Below are positions 10,131 through 19,380 of a stretch of DNA of 52,079 bases, piece after piece. A program made the position numbers and the translations under genes. The notes beneath the pieces were generated by a model. That model was not told the origin of the DNA, ran no database searches, and saw only the letters and a program-made list of their open reading frames with translations. Origin of the DNA: an uncultured bacterium (lineage in GTDB: Bacteria > Verrucomicrobiota > Lentisphaeria > Victivallales > UBA1829). The DNA is taken from assembly GCA_949290385.1 (NCBI GenBank), contig CASERY010000158.1:1-52079 (forward strand). Direction: 5' to 3'. Positions within the stretch are counted from its first letter, which is position 1. Each line of letters begins with the position of its first letter.

Positions 10131-11210
10131 ATGAAACCAGTAAAAATTGCAATGATGTCCCTTACCCACGGTCATACCCGCAAATATTATCAGACTCTGC
10201 GGGAAAATCCCAAGCTAGACTGGGTTGCATCCTGCGCTGAAGATCAGACTGCAAAAGATGTCTATGACCTTTACAACAACGGTGTTCCCTGCTATCTAAG
10301 CGTGGAAGAAATGTTCGAAAAACATCCGGATATTGAAGCTGTTGTCCTTGCATCTGCAAACAGCCGCCATCTGGAACAGGTCAAGGAATGCGCCCGCCGA
10401 GGGGTTCATATTCTTTCTATGAAGATTCCTACTTTTGATCCCAAAGAATATGATGAAATGATCGAAGCCGTTGAAAAAGCCGGTATCGTCTGCCAGGTGG
10501 AACTGGAAATGCACTACAATCCTGTTGTAAAACGCCTCCAGAAACTTCTTGCAGAAGGCAAAATCGGAAAAATTCTTTCGATTCAGGCAACCAATATCAC
10601 TCTTTCGCCAGTATGGGCTTTCCCATGGCAGGGTGTCCCGGAAGCCAGTTACGGCAAGCGTGTACCCCTGAAGAATGCAGATCCGCGTTTCCGCGGAGGC
10701 GCTCTCTGTGACCATCCTCATATTTTCGACCTGATTCGCTGGCTTACGAATTCTGATTTCGATTTTGTATATTCCACGGTGGCACCGAATCTGCGTCCGG
10801 ATATTCCCGTTGAAGACATGCTTCTTGTCAATGGGAAAATGAAAGACGGAACCTCCTTCCTGTTTGATCCTTCCTGGTCGCGCATGGAGGAACGCCTCAA
10901 AGTCCCCGGTCCCGGCTGGGAAGTCTTTCCGAAACGCATGGAAGTCAATATTACAGTCACAGGCGAAAAAGGCACCATTGTCTGCGACTGCTTCGGACCG
11001 AATGTCTATCACAACGGCGCACCGAATGACCGTTACACGGTGCAGTACACCTACTTCGACGAGTGGATTGGACTCATTGATGAATTTGTAGACTGCATCC
11101 GCAATCACAAACAGCCGAAAATCAATCTCCGCTGGCACCGTCAGACAATCGATTGCATGAATGCCTGCTACAGCAGCATTGCCTCCGGAATGCCTGCACG
11201 GGTGCAATAA
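10131..11210 (+). CDS. Gfo/Idh/MocA-family oxidoreductase
   Basis: A 359-aa NAD(P)-dependent sugar oxidoreductase candidate. The N-terminal Rossmann fold begins KIAMMSLTHGHTRKY, with GHT replacing the usual GxGxxG, and continues IEAVVLASANSRHLEQVKECARRGVHIL, the standard second half of the fold. The EKP catalytic motif expected next appears altered (SMKIPT). The C-terminal part has the usual alpha/beta domain, with CDHPHIFDLIRWL carrying the conserved histidine. The altered nucleotide loop and missing EKP could mean different cofactor use or a non-canonical reaction. Start supported by AGGAG. Confidence 0.8.
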   Translation: MKPVKIAMMSLTHGHTRKYYQTLRENPKLDWVASCAEDQTAKDVYDLYNNGVPCYLSVEEMFEKHPDIEAVVLASANSRHLEQVKECARRGVHILSMKIPTFDPKEYDEMIEAVEKAGIVCQVELEMHYNPVVKRLQKLLAEGKIGKILSIQATNITLSPVWAFPWQGVPEASYGKRVPLKNADPRFRGGALCDHPHIFDLIRWLTNSDFDFVYSTVAPNLRPDIPVEDMLLVNGKMKDGTSFLFDPSWSRMEERLKVPGPGWEVFPKRMEVNITVTGEKGTIVCDCFGPNVYHNGAPNDRYTVQYTYFDEWIGLIDEFVDCIRNHKQPKINLRWHRQTIDCMNACYSSIASGMPARVQ

Positions 11211-11261
11211 ACTCTCAGCCTACGATACGCGCTTTCTAACCAAGAAAGAAAGGAATAACTC

Positions 11262-12755
11262 ATGGATTCCAGAGAGATTAAAATTCTCAGCAGCAGACTC
11301 GTTCCGGCCCCCAGAGAATGTACCTTCAAGGATGGTCCGGAATATCTCCTGCAAAATCAATGCAAAATCGCTGTCAATGTCGCAGATCTCACAGATATTG
11401 AAGAAAAAGTTTATGCCTTGTGCAAACAATACTGGAATATTCAGCCGGCACTCACGCTGAAGAAAAATGCTTCGGCGGCGAAATTCAAACCGGATGCCTA
11501 CCAGATAAAAATCACGGAAAAACAGCTCACTGTTACCGCTGAAGCTCTTACAGGTGTAATGAATGCCTTTAAAACCCTTCGCCAGCTGGCAGAAGTTCAG
11601 CGCGGCACAGAAAAAGTAACGGGCTATTTTCTGGTTCAATCTGAAATCAAGGATGAGCCTGCATTGGCGTTCCGGGGAATCCACTTGTGCATCTTTCCTG
11701 AAACGCCGATCTGGGATATCGAAAAGCAAATCCGTCTGGCAGCCTATCACAAATTCAATTATGCTGTGATAGAAACCTGGGGAGTGTTCCCCTTCGATTC
11801 CCATCCGGAATTCTGCTGGGCAGATAAGAAAATCAGCAAGGATGAGTTTAAACGGCTTGTCCGGCTAGGAAAAGAGCTTGGCATCACACTGATTCCTCAG
11901 TTCAATCTCCTCGGACATGCTACAGGAGCCCGTGCCACCACGGCAAAACACGTAGTGCTGGATTACTATCCGGCCTATCAGCCGCTCTTTGAACCGGACG
12001 GTTGGTCCTGGTGTCTCAGCAATCCTGAAGTCCGCAGAATTCAGACTGACCTGGTCATGGAAATGTACGATCTTTATGACCGTCCTCCCTTCTTCCATAT
12101 CGGGTGTGATGAAGCAGATAATATCGGCACCTGCCGTGACTGTCGCAGAAGTTCCCTCAAAGATCTTGTACGAGATTTGATCCTGTACTTTCACGATCTG
12201 CTGTAGGAACATGGAGCTCGTCTAATTATGTGGCATGACATGCTCCTGGAATCCGGAGATAAACGCTGGAGCGGCTATACCGCATGTGGTCTTCCTGAAC
12301 ACAAGCTCAGTATGCTCTACAAGGAACTTCCACGGGATATTGTCATTGCAGACTGGCAGTACGGCTATAATAAAGCTGCACCGGAAGACCCTGAACCGGA
12401 ATGGCCGACTTCCAAATTTTTTAACAAGGAAAAGTTTGATGTTCTTGTCTGTCCCTGGCTGAATGAAAACGGAATTATCAGCCTCGGCAGAATGGCAGAA
12501 AAAGAAAAACTAACTGGTATTCTGGAAACAACGTGGCATATTTCTCATTGTTCCAATTTCCAGACCATCTTTAATATAGCAGCCAATGCTGGATGGAATC
12601 CGTCCAAGGCATCCGGCTCAAATACAGCCTCCCGTCTTGCAGCTACTATGCACACCCGTCAAATCGAATGGGATATGGATATTGTAGACTATGAAAAAAC
12701 CGGGTGGAATCAGTATCAGATGGATCCGGGACATCATCCTCATCCTGTCTTTTAA
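11262..12755 (+). CDS. GH20 beta-N-acetylhexosaminidase-like protein (contains UAG)
   Basis: Read with TAG as sense, this is one 497-aa protein; the TAG is at 12204-12206 (codon 315). Residues about 1-125 form the small alpha/beta domain that precedes the barrel in GH20 enzymes. The barrel begins at FRGIHLCIFPETPIW. The catalytic pair typical of GH20 is seen in FFHIGCDEADNIG. The TAG sits in a surface helix, FHDLL-X-EHGARLIMWHDML, where GH20 relatives have a variable polar residue, and the barrel continues at once. No signal peptide, so cytoplasmic; it would release GlcNAc or GalNAc from short oligosaccharides. It ends the sugar operon before a strong terminator. Confidence 0.8.
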
Positions 12756-12776
12756 GGATACTTCCGTTTCAGGAAA

Positions 12777-12826
12777 TACAGATCTGGCAGAAAAAGGCAT
12801 TTCTCTCTGCCGGATCTGTTTTTTTA
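12777..12826 (+). terminator. Rho-independent terminator of the sugar operon
   Basis: The stem ACAGATC-T-GGCAG pairs with CTGCC-G-GATCTGT and is followed by eight Ts. It lies just after the GH20 stop codon. Confidence 0.9.
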
Positions 12827-12873
12827 TGGCTTCAGCTGCCATATCTTGTTGAACAGTTGTCTTTTTTCAAAAT

Positions 12874-13998
12874 ATGGATATATTGAAAAGAAAAAAATGC
12901 AACAGGATTAAATCTGATATGTCATTTATCCCGCAGACATCTGTCCAGACTGGCAAGTATATGCCTGTTTTTCTTGCGCTGCTTGCCGCATTTTTATTCG
13001 GGCTCAATGCTCCGTTTTCAAAATTGCTTTTGTCCCATATTTCCCCCATGTTCATGGCGGCCTTTCTTTATCTCGGGGCTGGAACGGGCATGCTTGTGCT
13101 TCACCGGTTTACCGCAGAAGGGAAAACAGAAGCACCGCTGTCATCAGAAGAACTGCCATGGATTCTTTCCATGATTTTTCTGGATGTTCTTGCGCCTTTC
13201 CTGCTGATGTGGGGGCTGAAACTCACGACGGCAGCCAATGCGTCCCTGCTGCTTAATTTTGAAATGGCGGCAACTTCGATCATTGCTTTTTTCTTTTTCC
13301 ATGAAGCAGTCGGTACCCGCATGTGGTGCTCCATAGGAATCATAACGGCGGCAAGTATGATTCTGTCTCTTGATTTCTCCAATATAGCGGGGACATGGGA
13401 TTTTTCCAAAGGGTCTCTGTTGATTCTTGCAGCCTGCATCTGCTGGGGAATGGAAAACAACTGTACACGGAATCTGTCGGAAAAATCTCCTGCTCAAATT
13501 GTCATTGTCAAAGGGTTCGGCTCAGGAGGAACAGCTTTTCTGCTTGCGATGCTGCTTGGAGAACCTTTCCCTCATATGCCGTCTTCAATGATCTTAACCG
13601 TTCTGCTTGGATTTGTGGCTTACGGCTTAAGTATCTTCTGTTACGTAAAAGCTCAACGGTATCTTGGAGCCTCACGAACAAGTGCATACTATGCAGCCGC
13701 GCCTTTCATCGGGGTGCTGTTGTCCCTGATAATTCTGCATGAGTTCCCATCACCGGCTTTTATTCTGGCCTTAGTTCTTATGGGATGGGGGGTCTGGCTT
13801 GCTGTCCGGGAAAAACACTGTCACCGACACCAGCATGAAATTCTGACACACAATCATGCACACCTGCATGATGATCTGCATCATCAACATATTCACAATC
13901 CGCCGGTCAAAGGCTGGCACACTCATGAACACGTCCATGAGGCCTGTGTTCACACTCACCCGCACAATCCTGACATCCACCACAGGCATCTGCATTGA
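12874..13998 (+). CDS. EamA/DMT-family transporter with histidine-rich C-terminal tail
   Basis: A 374-aa protein with about ten membrane helices arranged as two EamA repeats: the first starts at FLALLAAFLFGLNAPFSKLLL, the second at LLILAACICWGMENNCTRNL. After the last helix a soluble tail of about 60 residues contains some 22 histidines (CHRHQHE, HNHAHLHDD, HEHVHEACVHTHPH). Such tails bind divalent metals, so metal efflux or metal-sensing transport is plausible. The core family also exports small metabolites. Start is uncertain: ATG 12874 and ATG 12919 are both possible, and the first helix begins near codon 30. Confidence 0.8.
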   Translation: MDILKRKKCNRIKSDMSFIPQTSVQTGKYMPVFLALLAAFLFGLNAPFSKLLLSHISPMFMAAFLYLGAGTGMLVLHRFTAEGKTEAPLSSEELPWILSMIFLDVLAPFLLMWGLKLTTAANASLLLNFEMAATSIIAFFFFHEAVGTRMWCSIGIITAASMILSLDFSNIAGTWDFSKGSLLILAACICWGMENNCTRNLSEKSPAQIVIVKGFGSGGTAFLLAMLLGEPFPHMPSSMILTVLLGFVAYGLSIFCYVKAQRYLGASRTSAYYAAAPFIGVLLSLIILHEFPSPAFILALVLMGWGVWLAVREKHCHRHQHEILTHNHAHLHDDLHHQHIHNPPVKGWHTHEHVHEACVHTHPHNPDIHHRHLH

Positions 13999-14431
13999 AA
14001 TACAAGTAGCTGCTGGAAAAACATTTTCTCTGCGATCCGTCTTTTTACGGAAAGATGTCTTTATAAAAAGGATTTCTTTCTATTTGAAAACTGGGATCTT
14101 CTTTCAAAATTTGGCGTATCCCGACTCATCCGTCATTCAGGAATAAAAAAGACTTCAGCTGTGTAAAAAACATAAAAGGTCAAAAATTCGACGCGCTTTT
14201 TTCATTCAGCAGAAATTGCAACATTGGACGCACAGACTACAGTAATACGCTTCAAATGATCTGAAAAAGATCCGCATTGTCTTGTCGTAAATGGGAGGCA
14301 TTGTCTTTTCCCGGAATACAATCTTTGGAAAACGGGCCACTGTTTAAATGAACAAATGGACAAACTGACAGGCAGACGAAACCGTCATTCATTTTTATTT
14401 TCAATCAACAGTTCATACGACTCAGAATGTG
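13999..14431. other. Intergenic region without recognisable gene
   Basis: This is the convergent gap between the DMT transporter and htpX. I see no coding pattern on either strand and no plus-strand terminator. The htpX terminator follows at 14432-14482. Confidence 0.5.
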
Positions 14432-14482
14432 AAAAAATTCATCAACCGCACTTGTCTTACCACCAAACAAGTGCAGTTGATG
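14432..14482 (-). terminator. Terminator of zinc-ribbon/htpX operon
   Basis: On the minus strand, CATCAAC-T-GCACTTGT pairs with ACAAGTGC-G-GTTGATG (16 bp including one G-T pair) and is followed by T6. It lies just after the htpX stop codon. Confidence 0.85.
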
Positions 14483-14493
14483 ATTCATTCATG

Positions 14494-15501
14494 TCAACTT
14501 TTTTTCTCCAGCATCTCAATTCGTCTTTCCAGAGACGGATGCGTCGAAAAAAGATCGGTCCATGCAGGCGGTGCAGCAATCATCATGGCGGCAGCCGGAT
14601 CATCTGCTGTTACGGTTTCTCCAGCATGAGAATCATCCATGAGTCTGCGCAGTGCACCAGACATGGCATCCATTCCGACCAGCGATGCAGCCGTAGCATC
14701 CGCTTCGAACTCCCGGTGGCGTGAAAACCACAGTAAAACCAAATCCCCCAGCAGAAACAGGATATTAACAATGACAAAGTGAATCAGCCAGGATAACAGT
14801 TTTGACTTTTTACAATAATCTTCATACCAGTCCGTCTGCCGTATGACGAAATCAACGACAATGACCGTAATATTAATCAAACTCTGCAGCAAAGTCATTG
14901 TCAACATATCCCCATTGGCAATATGAGCAGTTTCATGAGCCGCAACCCCGGCGATACTGTCTGAATCCATCTGTCTGAGCAAGCCGGAACTGAAAGCAAT
15001 CATGGAGTCATTTTTAGAAGCCCCGGTTGCAAAAGCGTTCATCTCTTCGCTTTCATAAATTCCAACTTCCGGCACTGCGGGCAGATTGGCTCGATTGGCC
15101 AGCGATTGAACCAGTTCCAGCAGATATTTCTCCTGATCATTTTCTACTTGTTCGGCTGTAATAATCCTGATCTTGTACTGCTATTTCAATAAAGATTTAG
15201 AAAAAAACAGCATCACAAATGGAACCACACTCCCGATCAGCAGCAGAAAAATCGCAGTTCCAATCCCGGCATGAGGATCAAAAATCCGGACAATGATCAT
15301 GAGTATAATCATTACTCCGACATTGGCCGCCATGAAAATCCCCATAGATTTCCCGAAACCTCCCCCCAGTCGAATCTGAGAGGATGAACGGATGCGATTA
15401 AAAATGGCTGTCACATCTTCCTGCGTCTGCCATTTTCCACAATAACGGCATTTTCGAGCCTCGTCCAAAATTCCTTTATTGCAATAAATACAGGATTTCA
15501 T
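14494..15501 (-). CDS. HtpX-like M48 membrane metalloprotease with N-terminal zinc ribbon (contains UAG)
   Basis: One 335-aa protein when TAG at 15181-15183 (codon 107) is sense; both halves share one frame. Residues 3-25 are a zinc ribbon (CIYCNKG...CRYCGKW). Two membrane helices follow (about 52-72 and 80-101). After FSKSLLK-X-QYKIRIITAEQ comes the M48 domain: EVGIYESEEMNAFATG, the zinc motif HETAH within GVAAHETAHIANGD, two more helices, and FEADATAASL carrying the third ligand. HtpX-type enzymes degrade damaged inner-membrane proteins. An N-terminal zinc ribbon is unusual for the family. The start is 2 bp after the stop of the upstream zinc-ribbon gene. Ends in TGA. Confidence 0.85.
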
Positions 15502-15503
15502 GA

Positions 15504-16319
15504 TTACTCTTTCTGATGCAACTCTCCGAATACATCCATGTAGTAATTCTCATTAACAAAATCCAGTAATTCATACGCAGACATACCGTCAATTGCCTCC
15601 TTAAGATTTTCGTCATGTTCACTATCTAAGAACACCCCCAAGACTATTACTTGAGCAAGAATTTTCTCTTCTTCTTCAGTCAAATCATTATTTTGAAGTT
15701 TTTTCCCGAATTCCTTGCCTCCAATTTCTTCTGCCAGATAAACCATGATTTCCTCACATGATTTTCTATAAGTCTCGGAAGAAGAATAATCCAAAGTCGG
15801 ACCTCCAAACAAGTTTCCTATAACAACAAACAAGATCATAAATAAAATCCAAGCCCCAATCAGAATACCGGCAGCTTTAGGCGCAAGAGATTTCCAGTTT
15901 TTCTTCTGATAATCGATCTTGTTTTCTGTCAAATATTGGATTTGTGGTCTGCACTCTATAAAGTACCAAGCTACTAAAGTAAGTAAATACAGGCTGCTGC
16001 AGATGCCTTCATTCAGAAAAAGTATAGAAATAATATAAATAGCAGTCAGTGCGATCAGCCAGGTTTTAGAACGTTTCTCCAGCTGTTCCTGCCCTAGGTT
16101 TTTCCAGTTGCTCTTCGTGACAAAAGCTCCAAAAACCGGAGTAAACAGCAATGACCAGAGCGCTGCAGTTTCGGGATTATACAGTTCAAGTATTTTTACC
16201 GAACCCCCAACTTGAGATTTGGAAGAGGCAGACAGTTTTTCCCCGCAAAATTTACAGACCGTGGCATCTACAGGAATCTCCTCTGCACACACAGGACATT
16301 TTCTCTTTTCTTCTGACAT
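15504..16319 (-). CDS. Zinc-ribbon membrane protein of unknown function
   Basis: A 271-aa protein preceded by a strong AAGGAGAA ribosome site. Residues 8-26 form a zinc ribbon (CPVCAEEIP...CKFCG) like that in the neighbouring HtpX-type protein. There are then about four membrane helices (residues roughly 50-170) and an acidic, Glu-rich C-terminal domain of about 90 residues. It is co-transcribed with the protease, which suggests a joint role in membrane protein quality control or a shared zinc-dependent partner, but this is inference only. A long structured RNA element lies upstream. Confidence 0.75.
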   Translation of the reverse strand: MSEEKRKCPVCAEEIPVDATVCKFCGEKLSASSKSQVGGSVKILELYNPETAALWSLLFTPVFGAFVTKSNWKNLGQEQLEKRSKTWLIALTAIYIISILFLNEGICSSLYLLTLVAWYFIECRPQIQYLTENKIDYQKKNWKSLAPKAAGILIGAWILFMILFVVIGNLFGGPTLDYSSSETYRKSCEEIMVYLAEEIGGKEFGKKLQNNDLTEEEEKILAQVIVLGVFLDSEHDENLKEAIDGMSAYELLDFVNENYYMDVFGELHQKE

Positions 16320-16429
16320 TTTTTTCTCCTTGTTCGTGTTGGTTTATCAACTTTTGGTTTTATGTTCAGCCAGCAGAAAAGAGAATGCCTGATGCAGTCT
16401 GGATTTATGATTAGAAAAATCAGACAAAA

Positions 16430-16566
16430 AAAAGACGCCCTCTGTTGCATCCACCTCAGAGGTACGCCAATACCTGAACAAGTCTATACAAACAGAGAGC
16501 GCCCAAGCCTGGGCGCAAACTCTAAAGCTTGACTTGTTCACATGGGTTTGGCGTTTCCTGAGGTGA
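16430..16566 (-). ncRNA. Long structured RNA element with terminator-like end (unidentified)
   Basis: On the minus strand, nested complementary arms form a rod: CACCTCAG with CTGAGGTG, CGCCAA with TTGGCG, GAACAAGTC with GACTTGTTC. These are separated by small internal loops; then comes a large bubble and a terminal hairpin GCGCCCA/TGGGCGC. A short hairpin (GATGC/GCGTC) plus eight Ts follows. A TTGACA lies about 25 bp upstream (16592-16597 on plus), with no good -10. It could be an independent small RNA (a short 6S-like rod is one thought) or a 5' leader with attenuator for the zinc-ribbon gene starting at 16319. Strand is inferred from the T-tract. Confidence 0.55.
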
Positions 16567-16896
16567 AGTCTGCTTAAAGCTTACGTAAATCTGTCAATTA
16601 AATCTGTAACAAAACTTTCTTCTGATGAATAACTTCCTGCTTTGGTTAAAATTTCAAACTGGGGCGTAATATATAAGTATTTTATAATATTGTCAATCTT
16701 TATACTGGGAGTTTCTGTAAATATTTACTTTATGAGACGGCTGTACAGCCATTCCTGAGGGCAGATTTTCCATTTTTACAAATAGCTGGTTTGAGTTTAT
16801 ACAATTATATGACACGAATGAAAAGATAAATATACTAAAATCAAGGGAAAGAAAGCATCTCTGTTTTAAAACACAATCTAGAGAAAATGAAAGGAA

Positions 16897-16981
16897 TGGT
16901 GGTGGGGGATGGATTCGGACCATCGAAGGTACAACCGGTAGATTTACAGTCTACTGCATTTGACCGCTCTGCAACCCCACC
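16897..16981 (-). tRNA. tRNA-Tyr (GUA)
   Basis: An 85-nt class II tRNA. Acceptor GGTGGGG pairs with CCCCACC, the anticodon loop reads ACTGTAAAT with anticodon GTA, and the T loop reads GGTCCGAATCC. There is a long variable arm. The discriminator A and the CCA end are encoded. Confidence 0.95.
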
Positions 16982-17002
16982 AAAGGGTTTGATTGAATAA
17001 AC

Positions 17003-17076
17003 TGGAGCGGGTAGAGGGAATCGAACCCTCACAATCAGCTTGGAAGGCTGATGTTCTACCGTTGAACTATACCCGC
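17003..17076 (-). tRNA. tRNA-Gly (UCC)
   Basis: A 74-nt tRNA. Acceptor GCGGGTA pairs with TACCCGC, the anticodon stem and loop read CAGCCTTCCAAGCTG with anticodon TCC, and the T loop reads GGGTTCGATTCCC. CCA is encoded. It lies upstream of tRNA-Tyr on the same strand, probably in one transcript. Confidence 0.95.
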
Positions 17077-17531
17077 ATTGTCTGCGTACAAACAACGTTT
17101 CATTCAATATGTCTTTATTATACAGTATAAAGATCCACTGTCAAGTTCAAAATCTGAAAGACTTATAATTTTTTCGAATTCCAGACGAGGGCTTCCGGTA
17201 AATTCTTTTCCTGTTGCAGTTTTTGTACTTCCCCCGCCTATTGAGGTTTTCCCGAATAAACAGGACTTTTTGTTTTTCCGGGAAAAAGAATTTCATAGAT
17301 GGACAAATACACCGTTGCATTTTATTCTTCTGTTTCCCCAAAAACAGATCCGTTTTCAGAGCCTTTTCCATGCTGAAAACTTTTTGGAAAAACTCCCCCC
17401 GAATTTTTCATTTCTCCGTCTAAGGTGCATTCTCAAAGAACAAACTCTGCCATTCAGGAAACATTTACAGATTCAGGCATCCATTCATACAAAACAGCAC
17501 GCTTCCTCGTCTGAAAATTTGGCCCCTGCTC
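17077..17531. other. Intergenic region, nothing recognised
   Basis: About 455 bases lie between tRNA-Gly and the YczE-like gene. A plus-strand open frame exists here, but its composition and lack of a ribosome site argue against a gene. The tRNA promoter is expected here, but I cannot point to it with confidence. Confidence 0.5.
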
Positions 17532-18194
17532 TCATGCAGCAACAGAACGCCTGACGTAGCACCATTTCCGGATTAAACGCATTCTTTTCAGCAAAAACGA
17601 AATGATACCCCCCACAATACACGCAGAAAATATAGTTCCTTCCCGAATGCCTTCCACATGATGCATTGCTGCAATTCCCAGCAGTGCCGCACATACAACA
17701 AGTGTACAATCAAAAGCAATTTTCGTTCTGGAAAAATGAAAGCGGTATTTCAGCGCCAGCGCTTTTACAATTCCGTCTCCCGGCAGATACAAAACCTGAG
17801 CCAGCACCTGGAGCGTAATTCCAAAAGCCAGAAGGGCACACCCTCCAAAAAGATAGAATGTCTGGATCAGATAAAAATCAGTTCTGACAAACGACATCAG
17901 CCACATACCCAGATCAATAAAAACTCCGAAAAGAAAAGTCGCCGGCAATTGCAATATCTGATATTTTGGGAAATCCTTCCCCAGAAGAGCCTATTGAACA
18001 GCTAGAAAAAAAGCATTCAGAAGAAAAGTCTATATTCCCAGAGTCACAGGACAAATAAAAGTAATTACATAAGGAATACTTGAAATCGGAGTCGTTCCCA
18101 AACTTGATGCCGTTGCCATCGCTACACCCAGTCCACTGAAAACAATCCCTGCGGCAAAAACCACAGACCTCCGTTTCATATCAAAAACAATCAT
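17532..18194 (-). CDS. YczE/YitT-type integral membrane protein (contains two UAGs)
   Basis: A 220-aa protein when TAGs at 18030-18032 (codon 55) and 17991-17993 (codon 68) are sense. Under the standard code only a C-terminal piece with no proper start remains. The N-terminus starts MIVFDMKRRSVVF and holds the family's conserved SSLGTTPISSIPYVIT motif. The reading through both TAGs (TLGI-X-TFLLNAFFLAVQ-X-ALLGKDFPKYQ) gives an uninterrupted second membrane helix followed by LQLPATFLFGVFIDLGMW, also conserved in this family. Five or so helices in total. These proteins are poorly understood transporters or membrane factors. Start ATG 18194; an in-frame TGA lies just upstream. Ends in TGA. Confidence 0.75.
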
Positions 18195-18265
18195 TCAACA
18201 ACCTCAATTCAAAGAATTCGGAAAAAGTTCTTCCGAAACAGCTCAAATATATACAAAAAAACATC

Positions 18266-18303
18266 TCAAAAAATAAAACAATGATTTTTTCAAATCATTG
18301 TTC
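18266..18303 (-). terminator. Terminator after rph
   Basis: On the minus strand, AACAATGATTT pairs with AAATCATTGTT across a short loop, followed by TTATTTTTT. It lies between rph and the YczE-like gene. Confidence 0.75.
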
Positions 18304-18350
18304 TCTTCATTCCGGATACAATCCGGCTCCTCAAAAAATCAATTCTCCAC

Positions 18351-19154
18351 TTACAGTTTCACCCCCGAAAAAATATCGCTTAAAGATCCAAAAGAATTTC
18401 GGTCCGGCGCAGGCATAGGATAAGCCTCCAGAACTTTTCTCTGAGCTTCAAACAACCGGTCATTGCCTGCTTTCGCCAAATCCAGCAAATGATTCAAATC
18501 ATCTCTTGAAAACGGCTGTTCCTCCGCAGTTCCCTGAATCTCCACGAACTTGCCTGACTCCGTCATAATCACATTCATATCCACATCTGCAGAAGAATCT
18601 TCCTCGTAACAGAGATCCAAGAGATAATGCCCCTGCTTCATTCCAACACTTATCGCGGACACATTTTCACGCATGGGAAATTTTGCCAGAAGCTTTTTCC
18701 CCAGTAAACGCCGGAACGCAATCTGAAGCGCCACAGAAGCACCTGCAATTGAAGCACACCGGGTTCCTCCGTCCGCATCAATAACGTCACAGTCAATATA
18801 AATCGTATTCGGCCCCAATGCCTCAAGGTCAATTACAGAACGGAAACTGCGTCCGATCAGCCGTTGGATTTCCATGGTTCTTCCAGACTGTTTTCCTTTT
18901 ACAGCCTCCCGTTGAACCCGGTCGTTCCCAGCGCCAGGAAGCATCCCGTATTCGCTGGTAACCCATCCACCGGATACGCCCTGTGCCCGCATCCATCCTG
19001 GGACACCGGATTCAAAGGTCACAGAACACAAGACTTTTGTGTTCCCCATTTCCATGAGCACAGATGAAACCGGATGCTTTAAATAATCCGGTGTTATTTT
19101 AATCTTTCGTGTCTGATTCCAGTTCCGGTTGTCAATACGGTTTGGATTTGCCAT
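18351..19154 (-). CDS. rph: Ribonuclease PH
   Basis: A 267-aa 3'-5' phosphorolytic exoribonuclease that trims tRNA 3' ends. Family motifs in order: KITPDYLKHPVSSVLMEMG near the N-terminus, VTSEYGMLPGAGNDR, GRTMEIQRLIGRSFRSVIDL with the phosphate-binding arginines, and TIYIDCDVIDADGGTRCASI, the catalytic segment. The usual N-terminal RxDGR motif is seen as RIDNR. Length is slightly above the usual 240-260. Start ATG 19154 follows AAGGCGG. The gene follows the SRP RNA gene. Confidence 0.95.
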   Translation of the reverse strand: MANPNRIDNRNWNQTRKIKITPDYLKHPVSSVLMEMGNTKVLCSVTFESGVPGWMRAQGVSGGWVTSEYGMLPGAGNDRVQREAVKGKQSGRTMEIQRLIGRSFRSVIDLEALGPNTIYIDCDVIDADGGTRCASIAGASVALQIAFRRLLGKKLLAKFPMRENVSAISVGMKQGHYLLDLCYEEDSSADVDMNVIMTESGKFVEIQGTAEEQPFSRDDLNHLLDLAKAGNDRLFEAQRKVLEAYPMPAPDRNSFGSLSDIFSGVKL

Positions 19155-19380
19155 AGCATTCCGCCTTTCCAGTCATTCGCTCAACTGAAATGAAAAATTT
19201 CACTCTTTATTCTGCGGGATACTGTCCCCCTAAAAAATGATCTTCTACACTTCAGCATCTTTTTTCAAATTCAAAATCTGCCGTCCGTAAGTCTGCGGGA
19301 TCATTCCAAATCTCAAACCAGAAAATCTTCTCTGTTTCAGCACGACTTCAGGCCATGCCGGCATCCGGCAAAATAAAAAA

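Noticed and set aside
10296-11207. Long open frame (303 aa) on the minus strand
   Set aside because: It is the antisense shadow of the Gfo/Idh/MocA oxidoreductase.
16430-16566. Firm assignment of the structured element as 6S RNA
   Set aside because: The rod, bubble and terminal hairpin resemble 6S, but it is short and I cannot match conserved 6S bases, so it is left unidentified.
17078-17554. Plus-strand open frame of 158 aa next to tRNA-Gly
   Set aside because: No ribosome site, Phe/Lys-rich composition typical of AT-rich spacer, and it runs into the end of the opposite gene.
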